From Rhodanobacter sp. PCA2 (GTDB lineage Bacteria > Pseudomonadota > Gammaproteobacteria > Xanthomonadales > Rhodanobacteraceae): a DNA stretch of 64,000 bases. A program made the translations under genes and the position numbers. Positions 51,216 through 60,426 of this stretch are shown piece by piece. The stretch lies in assembly GCF_013620825.1 (NCBI RefSeq), contig NZ_NJIC01000009.1:115856-179855 (forward strand), in the 5' to 3' direction. Every line of letters begins with the position of its first letter. The stretch's first letter is position 1. The notes under the pieces are model-generated. The model did not search any database. It was not told where the DNA came from and saw nothing but the letters and a program-made list of their open reading frames with translations.

Positions 51216-53093
51216 GTGAAAATGCGATCTTTGCGGGCGCCGGGATGGCCGGTATGGTGGCTATTGGGTTGCTTGTTGCTGGTAACAGCCTCGGTTGGCG
51301 CACGCGTATTCCTAGCCTTGCGTTTCCCCACCATTCCCGACTCTGATTTCAAGGGGGTCGTTGCTTTTGCCGACGCCCTGGCAACGCAGGGCATCACCAC
51401 CGGCGGCTGGTACTGGAACCTGTTCAGCCAAGGAACATCGACGATCTTGTCGTTGGTGATCGTCATGGTGCCGTCGGATCCGACCACCACGGCACGGATG
51501 ACAACAGCAATCATGCTTGGCTTGCTGCCGTTGTTTCCACTTCTTTTGCTGCGGAATCGGGTCCCGTGGTGGGGTTGTTTCCTGGCAGCGGCCATTATTG
51601 CCTTTCAGCCCGCGCTGGTGATTTTTTCCAGTGTCGTGGCCCAGGACAACTGGGTGATGCTGCCGGTCATCCCCCTGGCCTGCCTCGTGGTGCGGAATTT
51701 GTGGGGAAGCCGAAAGGGGTATCCGGTTTGGGCCGCGCTCCTCTGGTGCGTTGCGGGATACATACGCGAGGAAATGTTCGTGGCCGCGTTGCCGCTGGCG
51801 ATTGCAGCGAGCTGGGTGCCGACCGATTCCGGCCTGCGGCTCAAACGCACACTTGCGTTTGCCGGAACCGCATGGCTGCTGTTGATCTGTATAGGCATGC
51901 AGCGGCATGCAGCCACGGGAAACTTTGCCCTGACAACAAGTCACGGCGGATCATCCATCTTGGGCTCGTATGCACCGGGAGCCGGGTTCGGATGGGTCGA
52001 TCCACAACCATTCATCGCCGCCAAGGATCCGTCCTTGCTCGATCCTTCCAACCGCATCGTGAAGCAGGCGCCACCGGCGGCGGGTGGCGGGCAGGCAGGC
52101 GAATATGGGGCAAGCGACATCGCGCGCGGGCAGGCAAAGCTCGCCATCGAAGAGATCATGCGGCGCCCGGGACTTCATGTCGTTCAGCGCTTGGGAGCGC
52201 TCTATGCGGCGGCCAGCGACAAGGATGGAACGCTGGAATACTGGGCGCTGACCGATCCGAACGTTCAAGGCGAGGTCAATCGCACGGCCGCCACGAGTTT
52301 TGCAACCAAGATGGCCCCCTACGTTTACTGGGGATTGATCGCGTTGCATGTGCTGTTCGTGGGTGCTGTATTCGTCGCCATAAGAGAGCGCAGCGCGCTG
52401 ATGCTGGTTCTGATCGGCACAATCCTGTTGAAAATGGGCATCCATGTTCTGGTGGCCATGCAAGGACGATTCCTGATCGTGACTGATGCACTGGAGGCGC
52501 TGGTAGTGACGGTGGCACTCGTGCGCATGTCTCAGCAGCCGCGGGCAGGTATAGCATTCGTGGCAGGCGCGTTGGCCGCCTTGGCAACTTGCCTTGTGAG
52601 CTCCCATTACTATGACAGAGTCCAGTCGTGGGTAGCTGTGCAGGAGTGGAATAGAGACGACCTGCATTACCGTTTTGCACTTCGCTTGCCGCATACAGAG
52701 GTCGACTGCCATATGGACCGTGGCGAGCTGACCACGCTCAACGGCGATAGTGTGGTCTTCCAGTTGCCGCGAGAGCCTCGTCCGGGAGATTTCGCCGAGG
52801 TTGTGTGTACGCAACCAGGCGGCTCGCAGCAAGGTCTGCAGTTGGACATCCACGACGGCTATGCCCCTGGAGGGCTACCGGATCGGATAGTTCAAGAAGC
52901 GATCGTCGATGGCAAAACGATCCAGAAGCATGATATAGCTGCCGAGCCGGGTGCAGGCTGGTGGTCGGTCGAGGTGCCCAGCGGTGGACAGGCCATAACG
53001 GTGCGGATCGAAGCCATTGCACCGGATGCAGGCGCCAGATGGGGCGACGCGGGTGCGACGGAGTTGCGCTTCAAAAAGGCAGATGAAAAATGA
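51216..53093 (+). CDS. Multi-pass membrane protein, probable GT-C (GT39-like) glycosyltransferase
   Basis: A 625-residue protein with about ten helices in the first 480 residues and a C-terminal periplasmic beta-rich domain (about 500-625, no helices). The first loop contains PDSDFKGVVAFADAL, with acidic residues at the place of the GT-C catalytic Asp, and the helical part resembles ArnT/PMT-type enzymes that use polyprenyl-phosphate sugars. The GTG at 51216 has a GAGG site; ATG at 51222 is the alternative. It follows the GT2 gene that could make its donor. The assignment of transferase activity is an inference, and no close family is recognised. Confidence 0.65.
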   Translation: MKMRSLRAPGWPVWWLLGCLLLVTASVGARVFLALRFPTIPDSDFKGVVAFADALATQGITTGGWYWNLFSQGTSTILSLVIVMVPSDPTTTARMTTAIMLGLLPLFPLLLLRNRVPWWGCFLAAAIIAFQPALVIFSSVVAQDNWVMLPVIPLACLVVRNLWGSRKGYPVWAALLWCVAGYIREEMFVAALPLAIAASWVPTDSGLRLKRTLAFAGTAWLLLICIGMQRHAATGNFALTTSHGGSSILGSYAPGAGFGWVDPQPFIAAKDPSLLDPSNRIVKQAPPAAGGGQAGEYGASDIARGQAKLAIEEIMRRPGLHVVQRLGALYAAASDKDGTLEYWALTDPNVQGEVNRTAATSFATKMAPYVYWGLIALHVLFVGAVFVAIRERSALMLVLIGTILLKMGIHVLVAMQGRFLIVTDALEALVVTVALVRMSQQPRAGIAFVAGALAALATCLVSSHYYDRVQSWVAVQEWNRDDLHYRFALRLPHTEVDCHMDRGELTTLNGDSVVFQLPREPRPGDFAEVVCTQPGGSQQGLQLDIHDGYAPGGLPDRIVQEAIVDGKTIQKHDIAAEPGAGWWSVEVPSGGQAITVRIEAIAPDAGARWGDAGATELRFKKADEK

Positions 53094-53266
53094 GGCTATT
53101 CCCGATGAATCTGCTTGTTGATGGGTGTGGCATCAGTCCGGCGTATACCACTTTAAAGTTTCACGTGGAAAGAGTGTCCGCCGCAGGTGCAAAAACTCAC
53201 GTTGCGATCAAGTACTTGGGTTCAGCTGGCCGTTGTAAAAGCTTTGGGATATTTGCAGTCAACTGA
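53090..53266 (+). pseudogene. 58-codon remnant coupled to the operon end
   Basis: ATG at 53090 overlaps the stop of the preceding gene in an ATGA junction, like most true gene junctions in this operon. It encodes 58 residues starting MRLFPMNLLVDG and ending before TGA at 53264-53266. No homologue or domain is recognised. Short size, operon-like coupling and the sudden end suggest a gene whose 3' part was lost when the inverted methyltransferase segment was inserted or rearranged. It could also be a real small protein. Confidence 0.4.
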
Positions 53267-53403
53267 TCAGAGATGGGATGGTTGAAGCGGGAGAGAGTGA
53301 AGGCTATATGTCCGATTCGAACCATCGGACAATTGACCCGATTCTTCGGAAAGGAGTTTGTTGCGACCAGAGCCGCATCATCTCGAAGAATGGTCCGTGC
53401 TGA

Positions 53404-54153
53404 CTATGTCTTTTCCAGCACTACCAGCACGCGAGTGGCGAAGATGCTTGGTAGCACATTTAGTCCACGATCCAGCATGCGCATAATTCCGTAGGCCGAT
53501 GCGGGATACAGTTGCGGCTGCGAATATCCACCCGAGGCGGCGTAGGATATCTGGGTGTAGCGAGTGCATTTGATCATTCGCCAATCGTCACTGGCAAATT
53601 CCCTGCGGCGATTTGCGAAGATTCGCGTGGCGTTTCCTTGCGCTGCGTAATAATCGACGGAATCTGCACTCCAGTTCGCTGGAGCCAGCCACTCGATTTT
53701 TTTGTTCCAGGCGATTGGTTCGTGGTGCAGGGGGCCGTACACGAGCTTGCCCAACAGGCTGATGTAAGGCTCGTAGATCAAGACCCTGCCGCCAGTTTTC
53801 AATGCTCGATGGAACTCGCGTAGCGCAGTACCCGGGTAGCGCAAGTGGTGAAATACATCAAACAGGATGAGATTGGCGATCGTTTCCTTGTCGAAGGACA
53901 GGGCGTAGGCATTTTCGGTCTGGTCAAGCCACGGATTCGGGAACAGGTCGGTGCGCAAGCAGTCCGGTATCACGTCCTTGATGTTTCCGATGCCGGAACC
54001 AAGCTCGACGATCTTTCCATCGATGTCCGAGCTGAGCTCAAGCGCGATCTCCTGGTGCATTTGCCGGTAAATCTTTTGAAGAACGGGTTTCTTCCTCCAG
54101 AGAGCGAGGTTCCTCTGGATTTCTTCGTTGTGTCTGTCAATGTCCGTCGCCAT
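53404..54153 (-). CDS. SAM-dependent methyltransferase, inverted in the LPS locus
   Basis: A 249-residue class I methyltransferase. KIVELGSGIGNIKDVIP is the SAM-binding motif I, and LILFDVFHHLRYPGTALREFHRALKTGGRVLIYEPY spans motifs II and III. The ATG at 54153 has an AAGGTGG ribosome site; a frame extension to 54231 lacks one. It is the only minus-strand gene between metB and fcl, with lower GC than the flanks. It could methylate a sugar or lipid in LPS synthesis, and the substrate cannot be inferred. Its 3' end faces the operon end and its 5' side opens onto the gene-free region. Confidence 0.82.
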   Translation of the reverse strand: MATDIDRHNEEIQRNLALWRKKPVLQKIYRQMHQEIALELSSDIDGKIVELGSGIGNIKDVIPDCLRTDLFPNPWLDQTENAYALSFDKETIANLILFDVFHHLRYPGTALREFHRALKTGGRVLIYEPYISLLGKLVYGPLHHEPIAWNKKIEWLAPANWSADSVDYYAAQGNATRIFANRRREFASDDWRMIKCTRYTQISYAASGGYSQPQLYPASAYGIMRMLDRGLNVLPSIFATRVLVVLEKT

Positions 54154-54964
54154 ATTCCACCTTTCTGGTGATCTCGATATCAATGCACGATCGACGCGGT
54201 CAGGGTTTGGGCTGAGTATGGCAGACCGCAAGCGTCAACTTGCCCCTGTTCTATCGTAGCAATACATGTTTTGAGGATCCGCTAGCGGGTGGATGTCATC
54301 CGGGTTTCCTTTGCCGACCAGCCGAAGACCATCCCCTGGCGCTATCCTAGATGACCTTTATTGCATGTTGTGCGCAGCCGACTCCGGGATTGCATAGCGG
54401 CTCGGCGATGTGGACCGGATGCCGCATGGCTTCTGGGCGGCATGATTGCTGCCAGCCACGGTGCATCACCACTTCTTCTCCGCCATGGCTCATGCCTTTC
54501 ATTTGAGATGTTTTGTTTCCACCAGTTTGCCGGTGCTGCCAGGGTCTTCTTTCAACGCAGTCTGGGTGCCGTTACACTTGGGATGGCAACCAAAGGTACA
54601 CGCGACGAGGGGCCAGTGAACACCCCGCAAGTCTCTGTCGACACGCCTTCGCGCAATGCATCGGTCGCGATGCCGGCAGCAACATGCGTCGCGGAGGTGC
54701 GCGTCGGGAGGTTACTGGTGCCGGCATCTGAAGCCGGCAGCCAGCGCTTGCGGATCATGCGAGCCGGTGACGCGGGGCGCCCAGCCGGTAAACGGCGGCC
54801 GCGTCCCCTTTCGTGCAAGCGATGGTCGAAGCGGAATCCGACGACTCTGCGATTTTGAAGTCTGGTAGTCAGGGTGCTTCAGTGCCCAGCAGGATAGATA
54901 TCTAAACAAGGCGGCGTGTGTTAGCGTTTGCCAAGTACATGTCGAATGCAAAGTTGAGGTGATA
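54154..54964. other. Gene-free 811-bp interval before gmd
   Basis: No reliable gene is seen. A frame from ATG 54583 to 54858 (91 codons) lacks a ribosome site and any recognisable domain. A hairpin TGCCGGC/GCCGGCA is found at 54719-54739. Base composition changes from AT-richer to GC-rich around 54600. It may be the scar of past recombination between LPS gene sets and holds the gmd promoter near its right end. Confidence 0.5.
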
Positions 54965-56083
54965 ATGAAGAGGGCGCTGATTACTGGTGTAACTGGTCAG
55001 GATGGTTCCTATCTGGCGGAGTTCCTTCTCGACAAGGGATATGAGGTCCACGGTATAAAGCGTCGGGCATCACTATTCAATACGCATCGCGTTGATCACA
55101 TCTATCAGGATCCGCACGTTGATCATGCGCGATTCGTCCTGCATTACGGCGATCTAACGGATACTTCGAACCTGACGCGCATTTTGCAGCAGGTGCGGCC
55201 GGATGAGGTCTACAACCTCGGTGCCCAGAGCCATGTGGCAGTCAGTTTCGAATCCCCCGAATATACGGCCGACGTCGACGCGATCGGTACATTGCGGCTG
55301 CTCGAAGCCATCAGATTCCTCGGGCTCGAAAAGAAAACCCGTTTCTATCAGGCCAGCACGTCAGAACTTTACGGACTGGTGCAGGAGACTCCCCAGCGCG
55401 AGACGACTCCGTTCTATCCGCGAAGCCCGTATGCGGCGGCCAAGCTCTATGCTTACTGGATTACGGTGAACTACCGTGAGGCATATGGCATGTATGCCTG
55501 CAATGGCATCCTCTTCAACCATGAAAGCCCGAGGCGTGGTGAGACTTTTGTGACGCGAAAGATCACCCGCGGCCTTGCCAATATCGCGCAAGGTCTGGAG
55601 GCATGCTTGTTCATGGGAAATCTTGGTGCCTTGCGCGATTGGGGGCATGCCAAGGATTATGTGCGCATGCAGTGGTTGATGTTGCAGCAAGACAAGCCGG
55701 AGGATTTTGTCATCGCCACCGGGGTCCAGCAATCGGTTCGTGATTTCATTCGTTGGGCCGCCGAGGATCTTGGCGTGTTTCTTCGGTTTGATGGCACTGG
55801 TGCGGAGGAAAAGGCCATTGTCGAGCGCATCGAAGGCGACAAGGCGCCTGCACTCAAGGTCGGAGACGTCATTGTCCGAGTGGACGCTCGCTATTTCCGA
55901 CCTGCGGAGGTCGAGACTTTGCTCGGGGATCCGGGCAAGGCTAAGGAAAAGCTTGGATGGGTGCCCGAGATCGGCGCACGGGAGATGTGCTCCGAAATGA
56001 TTGCCGCTGACCTCGCCGAGGCGCGCAGGCACGCATTGTTGAAGCGGCACGGCTATAACGTCAGCTTGCCGCAGGAGCACTGA
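54965..56083 (+). CDS. gmd: GDP-mannose 4,6-dehydratase
   Basis: A 372-residue SDR-fold enzyme making GDP-4-keto-6-deoxymannose from GDP-mannose. [27 protein letters not shown] is the NADP site ([10 protein letters not shown] signature), [24 protein letters not shown] and [11 protein letters not shown] follow, and [13 protein letters not shown] has Tyr-x-x-x-Lys. [15 protein letters not shown] completes the Gmd pattern. The ATG at 54965 has a GAGG site; GTG at 54959 is alternative. It is followed by fcl after two bases and uses the GDP-mannose made by XanB and ManB. Confidence 0.96.
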   Translation: MKRALITGVTGQDGSYLAEFLLDKGYEVHGIKRRASLFNTHRVDHIYQDPHVDHARFVLHYGDLTDTSNLTRILQQVRPDEVYNLGAQSHVAVSFESPEYTADVDAIGTLRLLEAIRFLGLEKKTRFYQASTSELYGLVQETPQRETTPFYPRSPYAAAKLYAYWITVNYREAYGMYACNGILFNHESPRRGETFVTRKITRGLANIAQGLEACLFMGNLGALRDWGHAKDYVRMQWLMLQQDKPEDFVIATGVQQSVRDFIRWAAEDLGVFLRFDGTGAEEKAIVERIEGDKAPALKVGDVIVRVDARYFRPAEVETLLGDPGKAKEKLGWVPEIGAREMCSEMIAADLAEARRHALLKRHGYNVSLPQEH

Positions 56084-56085
56084 GT

Positions 56086-57060
56086 ATGGCCGGGAAATCA
56101 CGCATCTTCGTTGCCGGCCACCGAGGCATGGTGGGCTCTGCGATCATGCGCCGCCTGCGGGCGGTGCATGGAAGCAGTGTCGACATACTCACGCGCACAC
56201 ACTCGGAGCTTGACCTGTTGCGCCAAGCGGACGTTGAGGCTTTTTTTCGCGAAGCGGGCGTCGACCAGGTGTATTTGGCAGCCGCCAAGGTCGGTGGCAT
56301 TCATGCCAACAACGAATATCCGGCTGAGTTCATTTATGAAAACCTGGTGATGGAATGCAATGTCATGCGGGCTGCGCATGAGGCTGGCGTACAGAAACTT
56401 TTGTTCCTTGGCTCGTCCTGCATCTATCCAAGGCTCGCGCCACAACCCATGCGCGAGGACTCGTTATTGACCGGTACGTTGGAGTCGACCAACGAACCTT
56501 ATGCAATTGCCAAGATCGCTGGCATCAAATTGTGCGAGAGCTACAATCGCCAGTATGGGTGCGATTATCGTAGTGTGATGCCCACGAACCTGTATGGTCC
56601 GAATGACAACTTTCATTCGGAGAACAGCCATGTCATTCCAGCACTTCTGCGTCGTTTTCATGAGGCCGTGCAGCAGAGTGTGGAGGAAGTGACAATCTGG
56701 GGAAGCGGTAAGCCGATGCGCGAGTTCCTGCATGTGGACGACATGGCTGCCGCAAGCGTGTATGTGATGGAACTTCCATCGGCTACCTGGAAAGCCAATA
56801 CACAGCCCATGTTGTCGCACATCAATGTCGGTACGGGCGTCGATTGCACAATCCGCGAACTTGCGGAAGCAATCGCGCGCGTGACTGGCTTTGAAGGGCG
56901 TCTTGTCTTCGACGCCAGCAAGCCAGACGGCACGCCGCGCAAGTTGCTGGACAACTCGAGGCTGACTTCTTTGGGCTGGAAGGCGGAAGTTGGTCTCGAA
57001 GAAGGCCTGCGCGACGCCTACGGATGGTTTCTTGCCAACCAGGGTGAATTTCGCAAATAG
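56086..57060 (+). CDS. fcl: GDP-L-fucose synthase
   Basis: A 324-residue dual epimerase/reductase that converts GDP-4-keto-6-deoxymannose to GDP-L-fucose. [18 protein letters not shown] is the cofactor motif typical of Fcl/WcaG, followed by [22 protein letters not shown] with its catalytic Ser/Cys, and [13 protein letters not shown] with Tyr-x-x-x-Lys. [11 protein letters not shown] is also conserved. Together with gmd it forms a two-gene unit giving L-fucose for the O-antigen. It is convergent with manB, with 87 bp between. Confidence 0.95.
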   Translation: MAGKSRIFVAGHRGMVGSAIMRRLRAVHGSSVDILTRTHSELDLLRQADVEAFFREAGVDQVYLAAAKVGGIHANNEYPAEFIYENLVMECNVMRAAHEAGVQKLLFLGSSCIYPRLAPQPMREDSLLTGTLESTNEPYAIAKIAGIKLCESYNRQYGCDYRSVMPTNLYGPNDNFHSENSHVIPALLRRFHEAVQQSVEEVTIWGSGKPMREFLHVDDMAAASVYVMELPSATWKANTQPMLSHINVGTGVDCTIRELAEAIARVTGFEGRLVFDASKPDGTPRKLLDNSRLTSLGWKAEVGLEEGLRDAYGWFLANQGEFRK

Positions 57061-57147
57061 GGAGAGAGCCGGGCTGGCAAGTTCCCTGCTTGATGAACTG
57101 TGGCGACGATGCGCCGCCGCAGATCGTCTACGGTGTCGGACAACCGT

Positions 57148-58491
57148 TCATCGCAGATGAAATGAAAGTTCGGCGGTTTTCTCGCGCAGCAACGTCGCGT
57201 CGCCTCGGGACTCCACATTCAGCCGTAGCAGCGGTTCGGTGTTGGAACTGCGCAGGTTGAAGCGCCAATTGCCGAAGTCGGCGCTGATACCGTCGGTATG
57301 ATCGAGCACTGGCTCGAACTTTGCGTAATGGGCCAGGACGCGTTCGATGGCGGTGCGTGCATCGTCAACCTTGAAGTTGATTTCGCCGCTGCATGGAAAG
57401 GCCTGTATGCGATCTTCGACCAATTCCGCCAGCGACATTCCCGTACTGGAAACAAGCCCGGCGATCAGCAGCCACGGGATCATCCCGGAGTCGCAGTAGT
57501 TGAAGTCGCGGAAATAGTGGTGGGCGCTCATCTCCCCGCCGTAGACCGCGTTTTCGGCGCGCATGCGCTCCTTGACGAAGGCGTGACCAGTTTTGCTCAT
57601 CACCGGCACGCCGCCGGCGGCGCACACCATGTCGATGGTATTCCAGATCAGCCTGGGGTCATGGACGACCCGCTCCCCGGGATGGTGTTCCAGCAGCGCC
57701 TTGGCAAGTAGGCCCACGAGGTAGTAGCCCTCGATGAAGCGGCCGTCGGCGTCGAAGAAGAAGCACCGATCGAAGTCGCCATCCCAGGCCACGCCGAAAT
57801 CTGCGCTGTACGCACGTACGGCGGCTGCCGTGGCGGCGCGACATTCGGGCAGCAAGGGATTGGGGATGCCATTTGGAAAGTGACCGTCAGGATCGTGCTG
57901 CAGACGGATGAACTGGAACGGGAGATATGGTGCCAGCAGATCCACGATCAGGCCGGCTCCCCCGTTTCCCGCGTTGACCACGATTTTCAACGGCTTGAGC
58001 TGGTCGTGCTCGATGTAGCCCAGAAGGTGTGTGATGTATGCGGATTTGTCCAGCATCGCGCCTGGCGCAACACGGGAAAGCGGGATTGGAGCCTGCTCGC
58101 GAGCGGCGAAGTCACGGATCGCATGCAGTCCACTGTCGCCACTGATCGGCCGAGCGCCTTCGCGCACCAGCTTCATGCCGTTGTAACCCATGGGATTGTG
58201 ACTGGCGGTGACCATGACGCCACCAGCGGCACCAAGATGGGCGGTCTGGAAATACACTTCTTCGGTGCCGCAGAGCCCGATGTCGATAACCTCCCGGCCG
58301 TCTTGGTGGAAGCCGGCGGCAAGGGCAGCTTGCAGCGCAGGGCTGGATAGCCGGACATCGCGCCCCAGTACGACCGGTCCGGGACCGAGCTGTTTCGCCA
58401 TGGCGATGCCTATCCGCCGGGCCAGCGTTTCATCGAGCTCGTCCGGCACCCGGCCACGGATGTCATAAGCCTTGAAGCAATTGAGATTCAT
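57148..58491 (-). CDS. manB: Phosphomannomutase
   Basis: A 447-residue alpha-D-phosphohexomutase, turning mannose 6-phosphate into mannose 1-phosphate. [15 protein letters not shown] opens the protein, [14 protein letters not shown] carries the phosphoserine, [14 protein letters not shown] binds the metal, [12 protein letters not shown] recognises sugar, and [14 protein letters not shown] binds the phosphate. This is the CpsG/ManB-like subtype; glucose activity as in XanA/AlgC cannot be excluded. With XanB it makes GDP-mannose. It is convergent with fcl; high GC returns here, so it probably belongs to the conserved flank. It lies 45 bp downstream of etfA. Confidence 0.93.
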   Translation of the reverse strand: MNLNCFKAYDIRGRVPDELDETLARRIGIAMAKQLGPGPVVLGRDVRLSSPALQAALAAGFHQDGREVIDIGLCGTEEVYFQTAHLGAAGGVMVTASHNPMGYNGMKLVREGARPISGDSGLHAIRDFAAREQAPIPLSRVAPGAMLDKSAYITHLLGYIEHDQLKPLKIVVNAGNGGAGLIVDLLAPYLPFQFIRLQHDPDGHFPNGIPNPLLPECRAATAAAVRAYSADFGVAWDGDFDRCFFFDADGRFIEGYYLVGLLAKALLEHHPGERVVHDPRLIWNTIDMVCAAGGVPVMSKTGHAFVKERMRAENAVYGGEMSAHHYFRDFNYCDSGMIPWLLIAGLVSSTGMSLAELVEDRIQAFPCSGEINFKVDDARTAIERVLAHYAKFEPVLDHTDGISADFGNWRFNLRSSNTEPLLRLNVESRGDATLLREKTAELSFHLR

Positions 58492-58536
58492 GCGGCTCCC
58501 GCTCCCGGGCGTGCGAACGCTGGCTTCCTGCGGCTT

Positions 58537-59478
58537 TCAGAGTGCCTGTTCAAGTTCCGGAATGAGCTTGAACAGATCTCCCACCAGCCCGAAATCCGCG
58601 ACTTCGAAGATGGGGGCCTCGGAGTCCTTGTTGATGGCCACGATGGTCCCGGCATCCTTGATACCCGTGAGATGCTGGATGGCACCCGAGATGCCGATGG
58701 CCACGTACAGCTCTGGAGCGATGATCTTGCCGGTCTGGCCCACCTGCAGGTCACTGGGCACGTAGCCAGCGTCCACCGCGGCGCGCGAGGCGCCTACTGC
58801 TGCGCCAAGCTTGTCGGCAAGCTTGAAAATGATGTCGAAGTTTTCCTTCGAGCCCACGCCGCGACCACCGGAAACCACCGTGTTTGCGCTCTGCAGGTCG
58901 GGGCGATCGCTTTTGCCGGATTGCATGCCGACATGGCGGGTATGCGTGGGAAGTGCCACCTCGAGCGTCAATGCCTCGATCGGCGCACTGTTTGCGCCAA
59001 TGGCTGCGACCGGCCATGACGCAGTGCGCACTGTGGCGACAACAGTGTGAGAAGGTTCCGCTTCAACGGTCACAATGGCGTTGCCGGCATAGATTGGGCG
59101 CTTGAAGCTGTGGCTCCCTTCTACGCTCATCACATCGCTGACCTGGGTTACACCGAGCATGGCGGCGACGCGAGGTGCCACGTCCTTGCCGAAGGTGGTG
59201 GAAGGGGCGAACACATGGCTGTAACCGGCGGCAGCCTTCGCGATCTGCGGCGCCAGGATGGCAGCCAGCGGGTGGGTATTTTCAATGCGCTCGACGGTGA
59301 GCACGCGGCTCACGCCGTCGATCTTCGCGGCGTCGGCGGCGAGGGTGCCGGTATGGGCGGCCAGCACAAGCACATCGATGGATTCCGGCTTGACCGCGGC
59401 GGCTGCACTTACTGCGCGCGCAGTGGCGGGGTTCAGCTTGCCGTCCAGGTGTTCGGCGATGACGAGAACCTTGCTCAT
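58537..59478 (-). CDS. etfA: Electron transfer flavoprotein, alpha subunit
   Basis: A 313-residue FAD-binding subunit that passes electrons from acyl-CoA and related dehydrogenases to ETF-ubiquinone oxidoreductase. The C-terminal FAD domain has [50 protein letters not shown] and [24 protein letters not shown], the family signature. It follows etfB after 98 bp. Presence of etfA as the right flank of the LPS locus matches the Xanthomonas arrangement, in which metB and etfA bracket O-antigen genes. The protein is cytoplasmic. Confidence 0.96.
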   Translation of the reverse strand: MSKVLVIAEHLDGKLNPATARAVSAAAAVKPESIDVLVLAAHTGTLAADAAKIDGVSRVLTVERIENTHPLAAILAPQIAKAAAGYSHVFAPSTTFGKDVAPRVAAMLGVTQVSDVMSVEGSHSFKRPIYAGNAIVTVEAEPSHTVVATVRTASWPVAAIGANSAPIEALTLEVALPTHTRHVGMQSGKSDRPDLQSANTVVSGGRGVGSKENFDIIFKLADKLGAAVGASRAAVDAGYVPSDLQVGQTGKIIAPELYVAIGISGAIQHLTGIKDAGTIVAINKDSEAPIFEVADFGLVGDLFKLIPELEQAL

Positions 59479-59576
59479 GGATCAACTCTCCTGCTGCCTT
59501 TGGGAGCGCACCTTGTGCGCAATGCTTTTGGCAAGGGCGCCGCATGCTGAGTGCGCTCCCGCGGCGATGATAGGGT

Positions 59577-60323
59577 TTACAGCAAACCTTTCTGCTTCAA
59601 CGCTGCGACCAGCTCAGCTGCATCCTTCACCATCACACCTTTGTTGCGCTTGGGTGGAGCAGCGTAAAGGGTGGTCCTCAGATGATCGCTGGTATCGACG
59701 TCGAGCGAGGTCATTTCGATCACGTCGATGGGCTTGGATTTGGCCTTCATGATGTCGGGCAACTTGATGAAGCGCGGTTCGTTGAGGCGCAGGTCGCTGG
59801 TGATGACGGCGGGTAATTCAACTTCGATGGTTTCGAGGCCGGCGTCCACTTCACGCGTCACCGTGGCCTTCCCGTCGGCAATCTCGATCTTGCTGGCGAA
59901 GGTGGCCTGCGGGCGATCCCACAGCGCGGCCAGCATCTGGCCGGTCTGGTTGGCGTCGTCATCGATCGCCTGCTTGCCCAGCAACACCAGGTCCGGCTGC
60001 TCTCTCTCCACCAGCTTCTGGAACACGCGAGCGGCGGTAAGCGGTTGCAAGGTCTCGGCAGTGGTGACATGGATGGCGCGATTGGCACCCATCGCCAAAC
60101 CGTTGCGCAGATGCGCGGTGAGATCGGCGGGACCGATGCCCACCACCACCACTTCGTTAACGAGGCCCTTCTCGCGCATGCGCAGTGCTTCTTCCAGCGC
60201 AATGTCGTCGAACGGATTGGCGGAGAGCTTTACGCCATCGGTCACCACGCCAGTGCCATCGGGCCTGACCTGGATGCGCACGTTGTAGTCTACGACGCGC
60301 TTGTAGCCGACCAGAATCTTCAT
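59577..60323 (-). CDS. etfB: Electron transfer flavoprotein, beta subunit
   Basis: A 248-residue subunit that binds AMP and pairs with EtfA. MKILVGYKRVVDYNVRIQVRPDG is the usual opening, with NPFDDIALEEALRMREKG, LLGKQAIDDDANQTGQMLAALW and LPAVITSDLRLNEPRFIKLPDIMKAK (the EtfB signature). The ATG at 60323 has a GAGGAA site, so the longer frame to 60626 is rejected. It is the first gene of an etfBA operon whose promoter should lie in the 103 bp upstream. Confidence 0.96.
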   Translation of the reverse strand: MKILVGYKRVVDYNVRIQVRPDGTGVVTDGVKLSANPFDDIALEEALRMREKGLVNEVVVVGIGPADLTAHLRNGLAMGANRAIHVTTAETLQPLTAARVFQKLVEREQPDLVLLGKQAIDDDANQTGQMLAALWDRPQATFASKIEIADGKATVTREVDAGLETIEVELPAVITSDLRLNEPRFIKLPDIMKAKSKPIDVIEMTSLDVDTSDHLRTTLYAAPPKRNKGVMVKDAAELVAALKQKGLL

Positions 60324-60376
60324 GGAATTTCCTCTACCAGGTTCACCGGGGCGCGGGGAAAGCGACGCAATATGGA

Positions 60377-60382
60377 ATTGTA
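60377..60382 (-). promoter_or_regulatory. Candidate -10 (TACAAT) of etfBA
   Basis: On the minus strand TACAAT lies 54 bp before the etfB start codon, in the short interval after the glycosyltransferase stop. No convincing -35 box is visible. Confidence 0.3.
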
Positions 60383-60426
60383 ACCTGTCCCGACGAGCCG
60401 TGCGGCAGCGTATGGTATTAGGCCGT

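Noticed and set aside
54770..54810. Short stretch resembling a piece of 23S rRNA (GGTAAACGGCGGCCG)
   Set aside because: Only about 15 bases match from memory and the flanks do not follow rRNA; coincidence is likely.
54361..54858. 165-residue frame in the gap before gmd
   Set aside because: No ribosome site, no domain, compositional break inside it; kept only as part of the gene-free interval.
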